Shown here: in pieces, positions 38,339-47,622 of the stretch | Position numbering within the stretch: the first letter of the stretch is position 1 | How the letters are laid out: each line of letters opens with the position of its first letter | Assembly: GCF_030160655.1 (NCBI RefSeq) | Contig: NZ_BSOT01000002.1 | Coordinates: 62,001 to 126,000 of the forward strand | Direction: 5' to 3' | Length of the DNA: 64,000 bases | Origin: Agaribacter marinus | GTDB taxonomy: Bacteria > Pseudomonadota > Gammaproteobacteria > Enterobacterales > Alteromonadaceae | The notes under the pieces: generated by a model | The model's input: only the letters and a program-made list of their open reading frames with translations | Database searches by the model: none | Told to the model about the DNA's origin: nothing | Position numbers and translations under genes: made by a program

Positions 38339-39057
38339 TATCCATATATCCACAATAAATAAATTATCGGCAATATTGCCATGCACACGCATAGCCACAA
38401 GCGTCCTTTTTCGAAAAAACGAAGTGTTTGCGTGGGATTTGCCTGTTCGCTTGGTTTTTTGCCTGAAAACAACGCTTTTATTAGGTTTTGGCGTTTTACC
38501 AACACGTAAAAGAATACTGCTACTAAGTGTAGCCATATTGCTAGCGTTATGATGTCAAAGCTCAATGCGTGCCATTGGGTAAATTGGTCCGAAAGTGCTT
38601 TCGGTATGCTGTCAGAAAATGCCCCATTAAAGCCAATTTCGTTATTGCTATAGAGGCCAGAAATCACTTGAAAAGCAAGCAACACCAAAAAGCTAATCAC
38701 CATCCAACCACCTGCGGGGTTATGTCCATTATGCGTAGATGACTTTAATCGTAGGGAGTCTTTTAAGTAGCCATATGCCGTAGATGGTTTAACAACAAAG
38801 TCGGTAAATCTAGCCGTTGTACTGCCTACCACGCCCCATATAACTCTAAATATTAGTAGTGCGGCTATTGCATATCCAAACCCTCGGTGCCAATCCATCA
38901 TACGCTGCTCGATGGTATACCACGCGCCTACTATGCAAACGACTAACGCCCAATGAAACACTCGAATACCCTTATCCCACACCTTAGTCTGCCTATTTGC
39001 TGGCAATGTGTGTTCTTGCACGGGCGCAGGCGTAGCGCGACTGTTTATGCTGTTCAT
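38338..39057 (-). CDS. Cytochrome b561-type membrane protein
   Basis: 239 aa, four TM segments. KVWDKGIRVFHWALVVCIVG with the first heme-ligand His, then DWHRGFGYAIAALLIFRVIW, FLVLLAFQVISGLYSN, and QWHALSFDIITLAIWLHLVAV give the usual His pairs of Ni/Fe-hydrogenase-type cytochrome b domains. It probably carries electrons from the c-type cytochrome gene product upstream to quinone. Start ATG overlaps the stop of that gene (39054-39057). Confidence 0.92.
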   Translation of the reverse strand: MNSINSRATPAPVQEHTLPANRQTKVWDKGIRVFHWALVVCIVGAWYTIEQRMMDWHRGFGYAIAALLIFRVIWGVVGSTTARFTDFVVKPSTAYGYLKDSLRLKSSTHNGHNPAGGWMVISFLVLLAFQVISGLYSNNEIGFNGAFSDSIPKALSDQFTQWHALSFDIITLAIWLHLVAVFFYVLVKRQNLIKALFSGKKPSEQANPTQTLRFFEKGRLWLCVCMAILPIIYLLWIYG

Positions 39058-40037
39058 ATACCTTCCTTATCGATTAAGGTTACACGAACACCCTTTTGCT
39101 CGAGCGATGCTATTAGTTCACTACCAACATAGCCTTGTCTAAACGTTACACGCTGTAATTTAGGTAAGCTGACTAAAAACGCTGAAAGCGCAGGTGATAT
39201 CTGCCAATGCCGAATATCCAATACCCGCAACTCTGGCCATTGACGAGACGTAAACGCCGTCTGATAATGTTTGTGGAAATCCGTATCGCCTTGCCATTCA
39301 GAACCGTACTCATTATTTAAATACACTTCGGCCAACACTGGAGACATCCCACACAACGATTCGAACGCTGTTGCTACCTCGCCTTTTTCAACCAATTGCG
39401 CTTTAAAGATTAACGCTGTGGTTGTTCTGGATTGGTAATTTAGACTAAATGGATACCGGTGTTGAAAGTCACTTACTTGACCCGCAAACGTCTGTCTGTC
39501 ATTGTTAATTTGCGCCCAATCAATGGGGGCAAAATGGATCACTGGAGCCTTTTCCGGTGCTTCAGGAAAATCCTCTTCTTTTAGGCTGTGCGAGGCGCCC
39601 TTTTTTAACCATAGAGTCACGATAGCTAATTCTTCATCGGTATGGCGGTCTCGTCCATAAGGTGGCATTGCCAATTTATCATCGACAGGTAGCAACATAC
39701 GTTGCAATAAAATCGCTTGTTCACCATTGCTCAACACACTGCCACTTTTTCCACCAAACCAAGCCTGTCTAAAACTATCAAGTCGTAAACCACCTTTTGA
39801 TTTATCGTCGGTATGGCATGCTATGCAATAGCGCGCCATAATGTCATGCACTCGCTGTTGATAAAATGAATCATCTTCGGCTTGCAAATATGGTCGTAGG
39901 CCTAGCGCTTCTTTTACCGTTTGAATAATGGCAGGTTGTGAAGATATCCACGTCGCTATAAGTATTAAGGTGAGTATGCCGACAGCTGTAAAATACTGGC
40001 CGACGGACACAACCCCTTGTTTTTCTTCTGCATCCAT
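39054..40037 (-). CDS. Membrane-anchored c-type cytochrome (PSCyt1-like)
   Basis: 327 aa. N-terminal TM anchor (about 13-31), then a heme-binding segment YCIACHTDDKSKGGLRLDS (CxxCH) as in the planctomycete cytochrome c (PSCyt1) domain, followed by LPVDDKLAMPPYGRDRHTDE, the usual distal region with a possible Met ligand. The C-terminal part has leucine-rich-like strands (LRVLDIRHWQIS, LQRVTFRQGYVG). It sits between the DUF1501 gene and cytochrome b with 1- and 4-nt overlaps, which suggests a single electron-transfer assembly. Confidence 0.85.
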   Translation of the reverse strand: MDAEEKQGVVSVGQYFTAVGILTLILIATWISSQPAIIQTVKEALGLRPYLQAEDDSFYQQRVHDIMARYCIACHTDDKSKGGLRLDSFRQAWFGGKSGSVLSNGEQAILLQRMLLPVDDKLAMPPYGRDRHTDEELAIVTLWLKKGASHSLKEEDFPEAPEKAPVIHFAPIDWAQINNDRQTFAGQVSDFQHRYPFSLNYQSRTTTALIFKAQLVEKGEVATAFESLCGMSPVLAEVYLNNEYGSEWQGDTDFHKHYQTAFTSRQWPELRVLDIRHWQISPALSAFLVSLPKLQRVTFRQGYVGSELIASLEQKGVRVTLIDKEGI

Positions 40038-41557
40038 TAAGCTAAAATTTTCCCTAATATCTTCGCTTTTTTCAGACCGGTAAGCTTGTGATCCAAACCT
40101 TGGAATCGGTAGGTAAATTGGAGATGGTCAAACCCTAGCAAGTATAAAAACGTCGCATGAAAATCCTGCATTTCGACTGGATCTTTTACCACAGAATAAC
40201 CCAATTCATCTGTTTCACCCAAGGTATAACCACCTTTTACGCCTGCCCCAGCCATCCATGTTGTAAAGGCATGAGGGTGATGGTCTCGCCCAGCAAATTG
40301 ATTGTCTTGCCCGCCGCGGTTTTCTTGCATGGGCGTACGCCCAAACTCCCCCCCCCAAACCACTAAGGTATCGTCTAATAAGCCCGTTCGCTTTAAGTCA
40401 CTAAGCAAGGCCGCTGTGGATTGGTCGATGCTTTTGCATTTATTCACAAAACCGTGACTCAGGGAATCATTTTGATTAGTGCCATGATGGTCCCAATCAT
40501 AATCAAATAACTGAATGAATCGCACGCCACGTTCTGCCAATCTTCGGGCCACCAGACAATTGTTAGCGTAGCTTTTTTTGCCAGGTTGAGCACCGTACAT
40601 AGCAAGTGTGGCTTGACTCTCTTTTTTAATATCAAACGCGTCATTTGCCTCTACCTGCATACGATAAGCCATTTCATATTGCGAAATACGGGTCAGCGTT
40701 TCAGGATCGCCAAGTGCGCCATGGGTTTGCATGTTTATATCTGCAATAGCGTCCAATACTTTGCGTCTTGCATTCCTACTAACGCCATCAGGGTTGCTTA
40801 AGTACAATACGGGGTCGCCGTCAGAGCGACACTTTACGCCCTGATATACACTCGGTAAAAAACCAGATCCCCAGAGTTGCTTCCCTCCATCTGGCGAACG
40901 TGAACCTGAAATAAGAGACACATAGCCGGGTAAGTTTTGATTAAAGGTGCCTAAGCCATAAGTAGTCCAGGCACCTAACGACGGATTGCCCGAGACCGCA
41001 TTCCCTGTATGCATCAAAATTTGTGCTGGCGCATGGTTAAACTGGTCAGTTTGCATTGACTTGATAAAACACAAGTCGTCGGCATGTTTTGCAAGGTGGG
41101 GTAGACGATCAGAAATCCAGGCACCGCTCTGCCCATGCTGTTTAAAATCATATAACGGCGCAAGCAATTTGGGTTTACCCGATATAAACGCAAAACGCTT
41201 ACCTTTTAAGAAAGATTCAGGCGCTGTTTTACCATCGTACTTCTTTAATTCAGGCTTAAAATCGAATAACTCTAATTGACTTGGTGCACCTGCCATATGC
41301 AAATAAATAACTCGCTTTGCGCGCGCTGGATATTGCGGCGGAAGTGGCGCCAACGGTGAATTCATTGGACGAGTAAAATCAAGCTGTGTACCACCTGCCA
41401 TCGCAGATTTACTAATAATTGAGGCTAATGCAGCTCCGCCCATCATTGCTCCACCGACTGTAGCGCCGCTACCTGTAAGAAAGTTTCGACGCGTTAAATC
41501 AATCCGTTGCGTATCTTTAGCCTGTGTCGCTAGATGTAAAAATGGAAATTTAGACAT
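40037..41557 (-). CDS. DUF1501 protein, Tat-exported
   Basis: 506 aa. Tat signal LTRRNFLTGSGATVGGAMMG, then a sulfatase/alkaline-phosphatase-like fold: RVIYLHMAGAPSQLELFDFK, GQSGAWISDRLPHLAKHAD, VVWGGEFGRTPMQENRGGQD and GRDHHPHAFTTWMAG. DUF1501 genes are nearly always beside DUF1549/DUF1553 genes in Planctomycetes and Verrucomicrobia. Function is unproven. Full length here. Confidence 0.93.
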   Translation of the reverse strand: MSKFPFLHLATQAKDTQRIDLTRRNFLTGSGATVGGAMMGGAALASIISKSAMAGGTQLDFTRPMNSPLAPLPPQYPARAKRVIYLHMAGAPSQLELFDFKPELKKYDGKTAPESFLKGKRFAFISGKPKLLAPLYDFKQHGQSGAWISDRLPHLAKHADDLCFIKSMQTDQFNHAPAQILMHTGNAVSGNPSLGAWTTYGLGTFNQNLPGYVSLISGSRSPDGGKQLWGSGFLPSVYQGVKCRSDGDPVLYLSNPDGVSRNARRKVLDAIADINMQTHGALGDPETLTRISQYEMAYRMQVEANDAFDIKKESQATLAMYGAQPGKKSYANNCLVARRLAERGVRFIQLFDYDWDHHGTNQNDSLSHGFVNKCKSIDQSTAALLSDLKRTGLLDDTLVVWGGEFGRTPMQENRGGQDNQFAGRDHHPHAFTTWMAGAGVKGGYTLGETDELGYSVVKDPVEMQDFHATFLYLLGFDHLQFTYRFQGLDHKLTGLKKAKILGKILA

Positions 41558-41573
41558 ATTACTTTCGCTCCCA

Positions 41574-44500
41574 CTATCTCGTTAAGGCTGCATCAAGATT
41601 AAGCAAAATACTTGCGACAGCAGTCCACACATCAGACAGTTTTTGATCTTCCGGTGTATCTGCATTCACTTTAGTATCAAAGAATTCTTGGTGTAGAGCT
41701 TCTAACGCTGCATTTAAACGTGCCATTTCATATTTGCTAGGCGGACGACTCAATACAAGTTCGGCACCCAAACGTAGCGCCTGCTCATCAGACTGACTTA
41801 CGCGCTTTTTACTTAACATTCTTGCCGCTAAACCTTGGGCAGCCTCATGAAACACCGGGTCATTCAGGGTCACAAGCGCTTGTAAAGGCGTATTGGTAGG
41901 TATGCGCCGAGGATGACTCAGTTCGCGCGTTTCCATATCAAAGGTCAAAAAACTTGGGTAAGTGTAAGCTCGTTTAATGAAGGTATAGATAGCACGCCGG
42001 TATCTGTCTTCATCTTTCGCGTTTTCCCAGTCTTTGATTAAACGTCCCTTTCGCCCCCAAATACCCGCAGGTTGTGGCGGCATAACCGGTTCACCGCCCA
42101 TTTTTTTGCTTAACAAACCCGCGGCAAATAACGCTTGATCTCTAATCATCTCGGCGGATAAGCGTTGCCTGGGGCCACGTGCTATCCACATGTTTGCTGG
42201 GTCGGTGTCAAGCGCGGCTTCGGTAGCACTTGCATCTTGTTGATAGCTATAGCTCATCACCATTAATTTGATGAGTGCTTTAACATCCCAATTTAATTCA
42301 TGTTGAAAGTGTAACGCCAACCAATCAAGCAACTCAGGATGACTAGGTTCATTCCCAGCGCCACCAAAATCTTCAAGTGTATCCACCAAACCTCGCCCAA
42401 ATAGCTGAAACCAAAAACGATTTACAGCGACTCTTGCAGTAAGCGGCTGCTCGTCATGAAAAAACCATTCCGCCATAGTTAATCGATTCCGTGGCACGTC
42501 AACCGGAAAGCTCGGTAATATGGCCGGTGTATCGGGTACAAGATGTTCACCTTGCTTGTCTAAAAAGTTTCCTCGATAAAAAAGTGCAGAAGCACGCTTG
42601 TCCCATTCGCTTTGTTCTAGTATAACTGGTGCATTATAAGTATCTGTTTTCCCAACAGTATTAGCATACTCAACATATTGGTTTATTGATTTTTGTCGTT
42701 CAGGGCTGTTTACATAGACCAACCAATCTTCATTATCAGTCACTTCTAAGCGCAATCGCCTAAGCTGCGGCGGCTTGTCATTTAAGCGTCGATGCCCTAA
42801 AAATGCCAACTCAATAGATATGCTCGCACCTTTTGGTAACTCGATAGATTCGGGTAGCACTGCTACGGTCCAACGAGGTCTAAATAAGCGATGCGCGAAG
42901 AAGCCAGCAGCATTCTCAGTCTTAGATAAATTGCCATTCACACCATTGTGCCGCTTTAGTTGCTCATCTTGTACTTCCAATGAGTTGGTCAAATAGCTTT
43001 GCACAGGCAATAGTTGAGGTGCTTGATTTGGCAGCGTTAACCACAACTTTATGTTGTCGATTGAAAATGCCCAATCAGGCGTATGCGCGGCTTCGTACAA
43101 ATTTACAGGTAATGCAGTAACACGTATTGCGCTAACTTTTTTAGACGTATTTACGTCTGTTTTCAACTCTACAATAGCTTGTGGCGGTATCGACTCATCA
43201 GCAAACAATTCACCATTGACAAGGGCTAAATCATGTTGTCCGCCGTTTTCCGCCGAAAGCTTTTCGACTACGTCCTTAAATTGCTTAAGTCGTCGCTGAT
43301 TGCGTTTATATGGCCAACTTTCTTTGTCTTCTATTTCAGCAATACGTTTAGCAGTACTGACAATCAATTTGTTCAGCGCGGCGATTTCGTTGGCCGTCGC
43401 CGATACAATATTTAATTGCTGCCACTGCGCAGCGTCGTCGGCTAGACCGTTAATGTTAGTCGTTTGTTCATGCGCAATCTGTTGCATGTATTCCTGCAAT
43501 TCAAACAGCGCCTCACGCTCATTTTCATCCCTTGCAATACGTAAATGTGGCACGTCCGCATATCTATCGGCGTCTTGTGCCGTATTTAAAAAGCTATAAA
43601 ATTTGTAGAATTCGCTATGCTCAATGGGGTCATAAGGATGCGAATGGCACTGCACACAGTTCATGCTCAAGCCGTTTAGCGCGGACCAGGTGGTTGATAC
43701 TCTATCGAGCATGGCTACTACACGAAACTCTTCGTCGTCAGTGCCGCCTTCATTGTTGTTTGGTGTTTGACGATGAAAGCCAGTCGCGATTAAATCCTCC
43801 ATCGTGCGCGCGGGTAGTAAGTCACCCGCAAGTTGTTTAACCACAAAGTCTTTATAGGACAAATTATCGTTAAATGCTGAGATTACCCAATCCCGATAAG
43901 GCCATGAAACACGGTACTCATCTCTGGTATACCCTTGGCTATCTGCATAGCGTGCAATATCCAGCCACATTGCTGCCCAACGCTCCCCAAAGGCTGGAGA
44001 ATCTAATAAATAGTCCACTTGTTTCTCGAACGCATTTGGGCTTTTATCAGATCGAAAATCGTCTATTTGTGTCGGTGATGGCGGAAGACCGGTCAAATCG
44101 AAACTTAGACGGCGTAATAACGTAGACTTGTCTGCTCTCTTCGCCGGCCTTAGGCCTTTCTCAACTAGCTTCTCTTGTACAAAATTGTCGATGGCATTGT
44201 TGACGGTATTGTTGATGGTACTGCGAGTGAGATTCGTTGGGTCACCAGATACAAACTCAACCGCGTCGGGCACTGCTTGTGATTCAGGCGGCACAAAAGC
44301 CCAATGTTCTTCCCATTGTGCCCCTTGTGCTATCCACGATCTAAGCGTTGCAATTTGCGCGGGCGATAACGGTTTAGCTTTATAAGGCATTCTTACATTG
44401 GGATCGGTCGACTCAACTCTTGCAATCAACTCAGAGGCGTCAGGATCGCCGGGGACAATGTTTCTTCGGCCTGAATGTCCTCGGCCAAGCGCAGCATCCC

Positions 44501-44756
44501 TCATAATAAAAGAAATACCGGCTTGTTGCATAACGCCGCCGTGACAACCCGTGCAGCTAGCATTTAGAATGGGTCGAATATCCCGGTTAAACTCGATTTT
44601 ATCGCCATCTATTGCTGCAGAATTATGAGACTCGTCTGTCGTACACCCGCTCAAACTAATCATTATAAAAAGACTGAATACTAGGCGAACAATCGCTTTT
44701 ATGTCCACAACGCGATGATATTGAATAAAAACAGCCATGCCGTTAAACCGCTGCAC
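41574..44756 (-). CDS. PSCyt1-DUF1549-DUF1553 lipoprotein
   Basis: 1060 aa. Lipobox LSGC (Cys38), then a PSCyt1 heme segment (NASCTGCHGGVMQQAG), then DUF1549 (RLSFDLTGLPPSPTQIDDFR, YARFADSQGYTRDEYR region read as IARYADSQGYTRDEYR, MNCVQCHSHPYDP with a second CxxCH) and, at the C-terminus, DUF1553 (NRFWFQLFGRGLVDTLEDFG, RQRLSAEMIRDQALFAAG, NTPLQALVTLNDPVF). Two heme sites point to oxidoreductase function in the periplasm or on the outer membrane. The substrate is unknown; in Verrucomicrobia such genes sit in polysaccharide loci. Start could also be at Met7. Confidence 0.93.
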   Translation of the reverse strand: MQRFNGMAVFIQYHRVVDIKAIVRLVFSLFIMISLSGCTTDESHNSAAIDGDKIEFNRDIRPILNASCTGCHGGVMQQAGISFIMRDAALGRGHSGRRNIVPGDPDASELIARVESTDPNVRMPYKAKPLSPAQIATLRSWIAQGAQWEEHWAFVPPESQAVPDAVEFVSGDPTNLTRSTINNTVNNAIDNFVQEKLVEKGLRPAKRADKSTLLRRLSFDLTGLPPSPTQIDDFRSDKSPNAFEKQVDYLLDSPAFGERWAAMWLDIARYADSQGYTRDEYRVSWPYRDWVISAFNDNLSYKDFVVKQLAGDLLPARTMEDLIATGFHRQTPNNNEGGTDDEEFRVVAMLDRVSTTWSALNGLSMNCVQCHSHPYDPIEHSEFYKFYSFLNTAQDADRYADVPHLRIARDENEREALFELQEYMQQIAHEQTTNINGLADDAAQWQQLNIVSATANEIAALNKLIVSTAKRIAEIEDKESWPYKRNQRRLKQFKDVVEKLSAENGGQHDLALVNGELFADESIPPQAIVELKTDVNTSKKVSAIRVTALPVNLYEAAHTPDWAFSIDNIKLWLTLPNQAPQLLPVQSYLTNSLEVQDEQLKRHNGVNGNLSKTENAAGFFAHRLFRPRWTVAVLPESIELPKGASISIELAFLGHRRLNDKPPQLRRLRLEVTDNEDWLVYVNSPERQKSINQYVEYANTVGKTDTYNAPVILEQSEWDKRASALFYRGNFLDKQGEHLVPDTPAILPSFPVDVPRNRLTMAEWFFHDEQPLTARVAVNRFWFQLFGRGLVDTLEDFGGAGNEPSHPELLDWLALHFQHELNWDVKALIKLMVMSYSYQQDASATEAALDTDPANMWIARGPRQRLSAEMIRDQALFAAGLLSKKMGGEPVMPPQPAGIWGRKGRLIKDWENAKDEDRYRRAIYTFIKRAYTYPSFLTFDMETRELSHPRRIPTNTPLQALVTLNDPVFHEAAQGLAARMLSKKRVSQSDEQALRLGAELVLSRPPSKYEMARLNAALEALHQEFFDTKVNADTPEDQKLSDVWTAVASILLNLDAALTR

Positions 44757-44762
44757 TAGTCT

Positions 44763-45836
44763 TTATTCTTCTGCATTATCGATGCTTGTAGAGGCATTAA
44801 ACTTTAACACGCGACCAAAGTTACTGTACTCGGTCACATACAAGTTACCGTCTGCATCAAACGCAATCCCATGAGGAGAGGTGAAGACCCCGTTTTTCCA
44901 TTTTTCAGGGGGGGTGCGTGGATGGTTAATTTCTTCTTTATTTTCATTAGTACCGAGAGTAGTCAACTTCTTACCCTCAAGGTCCAGCAAGGTCACTCTG
45001 CCAGAAATCTCAGCAACCGCCACTAAGTCATTATAAAACGCAATCGCACTCGGCCTTCTCAAGCCTTCGGCATGATTGCCAATTAGCTTGCCGTCAAGCT
45101 TCATGTGAACCAAGCGCCCATTTACGCGGTCTGCACATAAAATACGCTTAGGCGTAAAACGTGGATCGATAGCGATTTTGTGACAATTATGCAGATGCCA
45201 GGGAGCGCCGCGTCCGGCAAAGGTGGTAATGTAATTGCCCTTTTGGTCAAACGTATGAATGTAGTCTTTGCCGTAGCCATCGATAACATACATAGTACCG
45301 TCTGCTGCGACGTCTATTGCTGTAAGTTTCAATGCGCGGTCATCTCTCCATGTAGGCTTAATCACTGGCTCGCTATGGTATTGCTTGGGAATGCTGCTTA
45401 AGGCGTCAACGGTTAATAGTATTTCGCCCGTTACTGTCATTTTTACAATGCTTTGCCCATATAATGTAGGCGCATAGATTACGTCTCTGCCATTTTCCTG
45501 TTTTATGACAAAGCCATGAATATCCTTAGGTGCATTTTTTACATTGTGCAAGTACTCGCCTGCTGGAGAATAAACTTGCAGGCCTCCTAGCTCACCCATA
45601 ACGCTCACATAGATATCACCGTCAGAAGAAACCGCAATTTCACCATGTGACTTTCCAATTTGAGAGAGGCTTTTGGGTACCTGTAACCAGTCATTTTCAT
45701 GTGTCCAGTTATCGTGATGAGGCGCATGATTGTTGTCGTTTTGGCCATGCTGATGGGCAAGCGCTAAACTTCCGTGCAAAAATGCGAAGGCAACAAACAG
45801 ATACGTTAAACTACATAGTTGGCGACTTAAAAGCAT
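44763..45836 (-). CDS. Exported NHL-repeat beta-propeller protein
   Basis: 357 aa with a signal peptide, then a His-rich stretch (HQHGQNDNNHAPHHDNWTHE) that may bind metal. The body is a six-bladed propeller of NHL/SMP-30 type: GDIYVSVMGELGGLQVYSPA, GTMYVIDGYGKDYIHTFDQK, HGIAFDADGNLYVTEYSNFG. First gene of the operon, 6 bp before the PSCyt1 gene start. Role may be binding or lyase-like catalysis; not determined. Confidence 0.9.
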   Translation of the reverse strand: MLLSRQLCSLTYLFVAFAFLHGSLALAHQHGQNDNNHAPHHDNWTHENDWLQVPKSLSQIGKSHGEIAVSSDGDIYVSVMGELGGLQVYSPAGEYLHNVKNAPKDIHGFVIKQENGRDVIYAPTLYGQSIVKMTVTGEILLTVDALSSIPKQYHSEPVIKPTWRDDRALKLTAIDVAADGTMYVIDGYGKDYIHTFDQKGNYITTFAGRGAPWHLHNCHKIAIDPRFTPKRILCADRVNGRLVHMKLDGKLIGNHAEGLRRPSAIAFYNDLVAVAEISGRVTLLDLEGKKLTTLGTNENKEEINHPRTPPEKWKNGVFTSPHGIAFDADGNLYVTEYSNFGRVLKFNASTSIDNAEE

Positions 45837-45950
45837 TTACTAACTCATTCTTTCATCGATTATTTAGGCGAAGCCTTCACAAGAAAATGAGAAATCCGGC
45901 TTTGCGCTTAAGATGCTACAAGTTATAACAAGTTACCGATAAGCCAGCCT

Positions 45951-45988
45951 TTAAAATAGTGTAAACACCACCATTAAAATAGTGTAAA
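45951..45988. promoter_or_regulatory. Tandem 15-bp direct repeat, candidate AraC operator
   Basis: TTAAAATAGTGTAAA occurs at 45951-45965 and 45974-45988, identical, starts 23 bp apart. It lies between the AraC regulator gene and the operon it precedes, about 115-150 bp before the NHL start codon. AraC-family proteins usually bind such tandem sites about two helical turns apart. Operator identity is inference. Confidence 0.65.
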
Positions 45989-46049
45989 GCTATTAATATC
46001 AAAAACTTAAGATACAATTATTTGTTATTATTTTGTAATAGATAAGTAT

Positions 46050-47408
46050 CTACTTAGACAAGACTTCACCATCCAGTGACAGTGATTGTTGAAACTGAGA
46101 GGGGGTTTGGCCAGTTGCTTTTTTAAAGACTGTGCCAAAATAGTTTGAATTATTAAAACCGATAGCAAATGCGGTATCGGTTACCGACTGTGTTTCTAAC
46201 AGTTTTTTTGCGCGTGAAATTCGCACATCTGTCAGGTATTGATTAATCGTTTTTCCCTCAGCATTTTTAAAAAGGCGCATGAGATAAGAACGACTCATGC
46301 TGACTCTTTTTGCTAAACGCGCAATATCTAATTCTTGCTGAAAATGTTGCTCAATGTATTGCTTAGTTTCTGCAACAACATCATCCGTTGTTGAAGCATG
46401 GGGATTTTTAATCAGTACTGATGCTTCGACCGCCTGCGCTTTCACTAAATTGCTGATTTGTTCTATGTTTTCGCTTTGCTCTATTTTTTGAGTTTGAATC
46501 GCATTTTTAGCCAAAATGACCTTCGGATCTGCACCCGCCTTCATTTGCGCTTCAGACAATCTGTTGAGTATCTGCCTTACTCGCAATTTATATACAGGAA
46601 GATCGCCACCAGACAAGGCATTAATGTCTGTCAATAAGCGGTCTAGCTCAGGCGAAAAATCACTACTGTTTGATTGCACTAAAAACTGCATCTCATCAAT
46701 CAATGCGCCTGCTTCGCCCTTCATATCTCTAAGGTCGCTAAATACAGCCCATGCCCAACAAAGCGCGGTAACAATAGAGCCGGCATAATACATTAGGAAA
46801 AGGTGTCCCCAGTAACTCCCCATAGAAAACAAACAATAAAACGCCAACGAACCCAAAATAAACGCGATGAGTTGTTTGCTTTGATGACTTACAACGGCAA
46901 TGTAAAGCAATATAATGTTGGGAACTGTACCAAGTAATAAAGACGCCGTAATTTGTACATTGTGTGCTAAAGCAATCGTAACAGAAAATGGAAAGGCATC
47001 AGCCGCATCAGGTGAAAAGATTGCATGCCGCTCACTTGCGTCCATGAACACCACATACATTATCGAGCATATGCCCCCGATAATAAAAGGGAGTATTTGC
47101 AATAGCCTACCCATTTTAAAACCGCATTGCATTGCATTAGCGACCAGCAACGCAGGCATTCCAACCGTGAACAACAAACTAATTCTTAGATATAGGATTA
47201 AACTTGCATCTTTACCAAGTAAATAGTTTTGCAAAATGGGACCGATTTGAAACGCCACAAGACATACTAAAAAGCAAATATAGAATTTGTATTGAGAAGC
47301 TAAGCGTTTGCGAACTACCGCAAAGTACACTGCAACAACAAGCAGAAGTTGCGACGATAATAGCGGCAAGAATAAGGTTTTTATCGCAAAGATTGGATCG
47401 TCATACAT
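46050..47408 (-). CDS. Membrane-bound AraC-family regulator
   Basis: 452 aa. The N-terminal half has about seven TM helices (residues 10-230), followed by a linker and a C-terminal AraC HTH pair: LDIARLAKRVSMSRSYLMRL, NQYLTDVRISRAKKLLETQS, and DTAFAIGFNNSNYFGTVFKK. A 7TM-AraC architecture implies sensing of a membrane or envelope signal. It is transcribed in the same direction as, and 213 bp before, the PSCyt1 operon, with a tandem repeat between, so it probably controls that operon. Confidence 0.92.
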   Translation of the reverse strand: MYDDPIFAIKTLFLPLLSSQLLLVVAVYFAVVRKRLASQYKFYICFLVCLVAFQIGPILQNYLLGKDASLILYLRISLLFTVGMPALLVANAMQCGFKMGRLLQILPFIIGGICSIMYVVFMDASERHAIFSPDAADAFPFSVTIALAHNVQITASLLLGTVPNIILLYIAVVSHQSKQLIAFILGSLAFYCLFSMGSYWGHLFLMYYAGSIVTALCWAWAVFSDLRDMKGEAGALIDEMQFLVQSNSSDFSPELDRLLTDINALSGGDLPVYKLRVRQILNRLSEAQMKAGADPKVILAKNAIQTQKIEQSENIEQISNLVKAQAVEASVLIKNPHASTTDDVVAETKQYIEQHFQQELDIARLAKRVSMSRSYLMRLFKNAEGKTINQYLTDVRISRAKKLLETQSVTDTAFAIGFNNSNYFGTVFKKATGQTPSQFQQSLSLDGEVLSK

Positions 47409-47622
47409 ATATAAACACGTTTAAGTACTGTGGCATGTCATCAATGGCATTAAAAAGATACTGAAAATAAGTAAAGTATCCATCTTAACCTAATTAACCC
47501 GAGGATGGACATTCGAAAACCAATTTCAGTAGGACTAGCCCAAAGAATTAAGTATACTCATCCGACCATATTCACAAGTGGTGAATAGTGGAAGTACAAA
47601 CAAAAGGATTTATGGAGGTTTC

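Noticed and set aside
38339-38536. Upstream extension of the SASA esterase frame
   Set aside because: Runs antisense-like through cytochrome b coding sequence; the GTG at the TAGTG overlap gives a normal lipoprotein.
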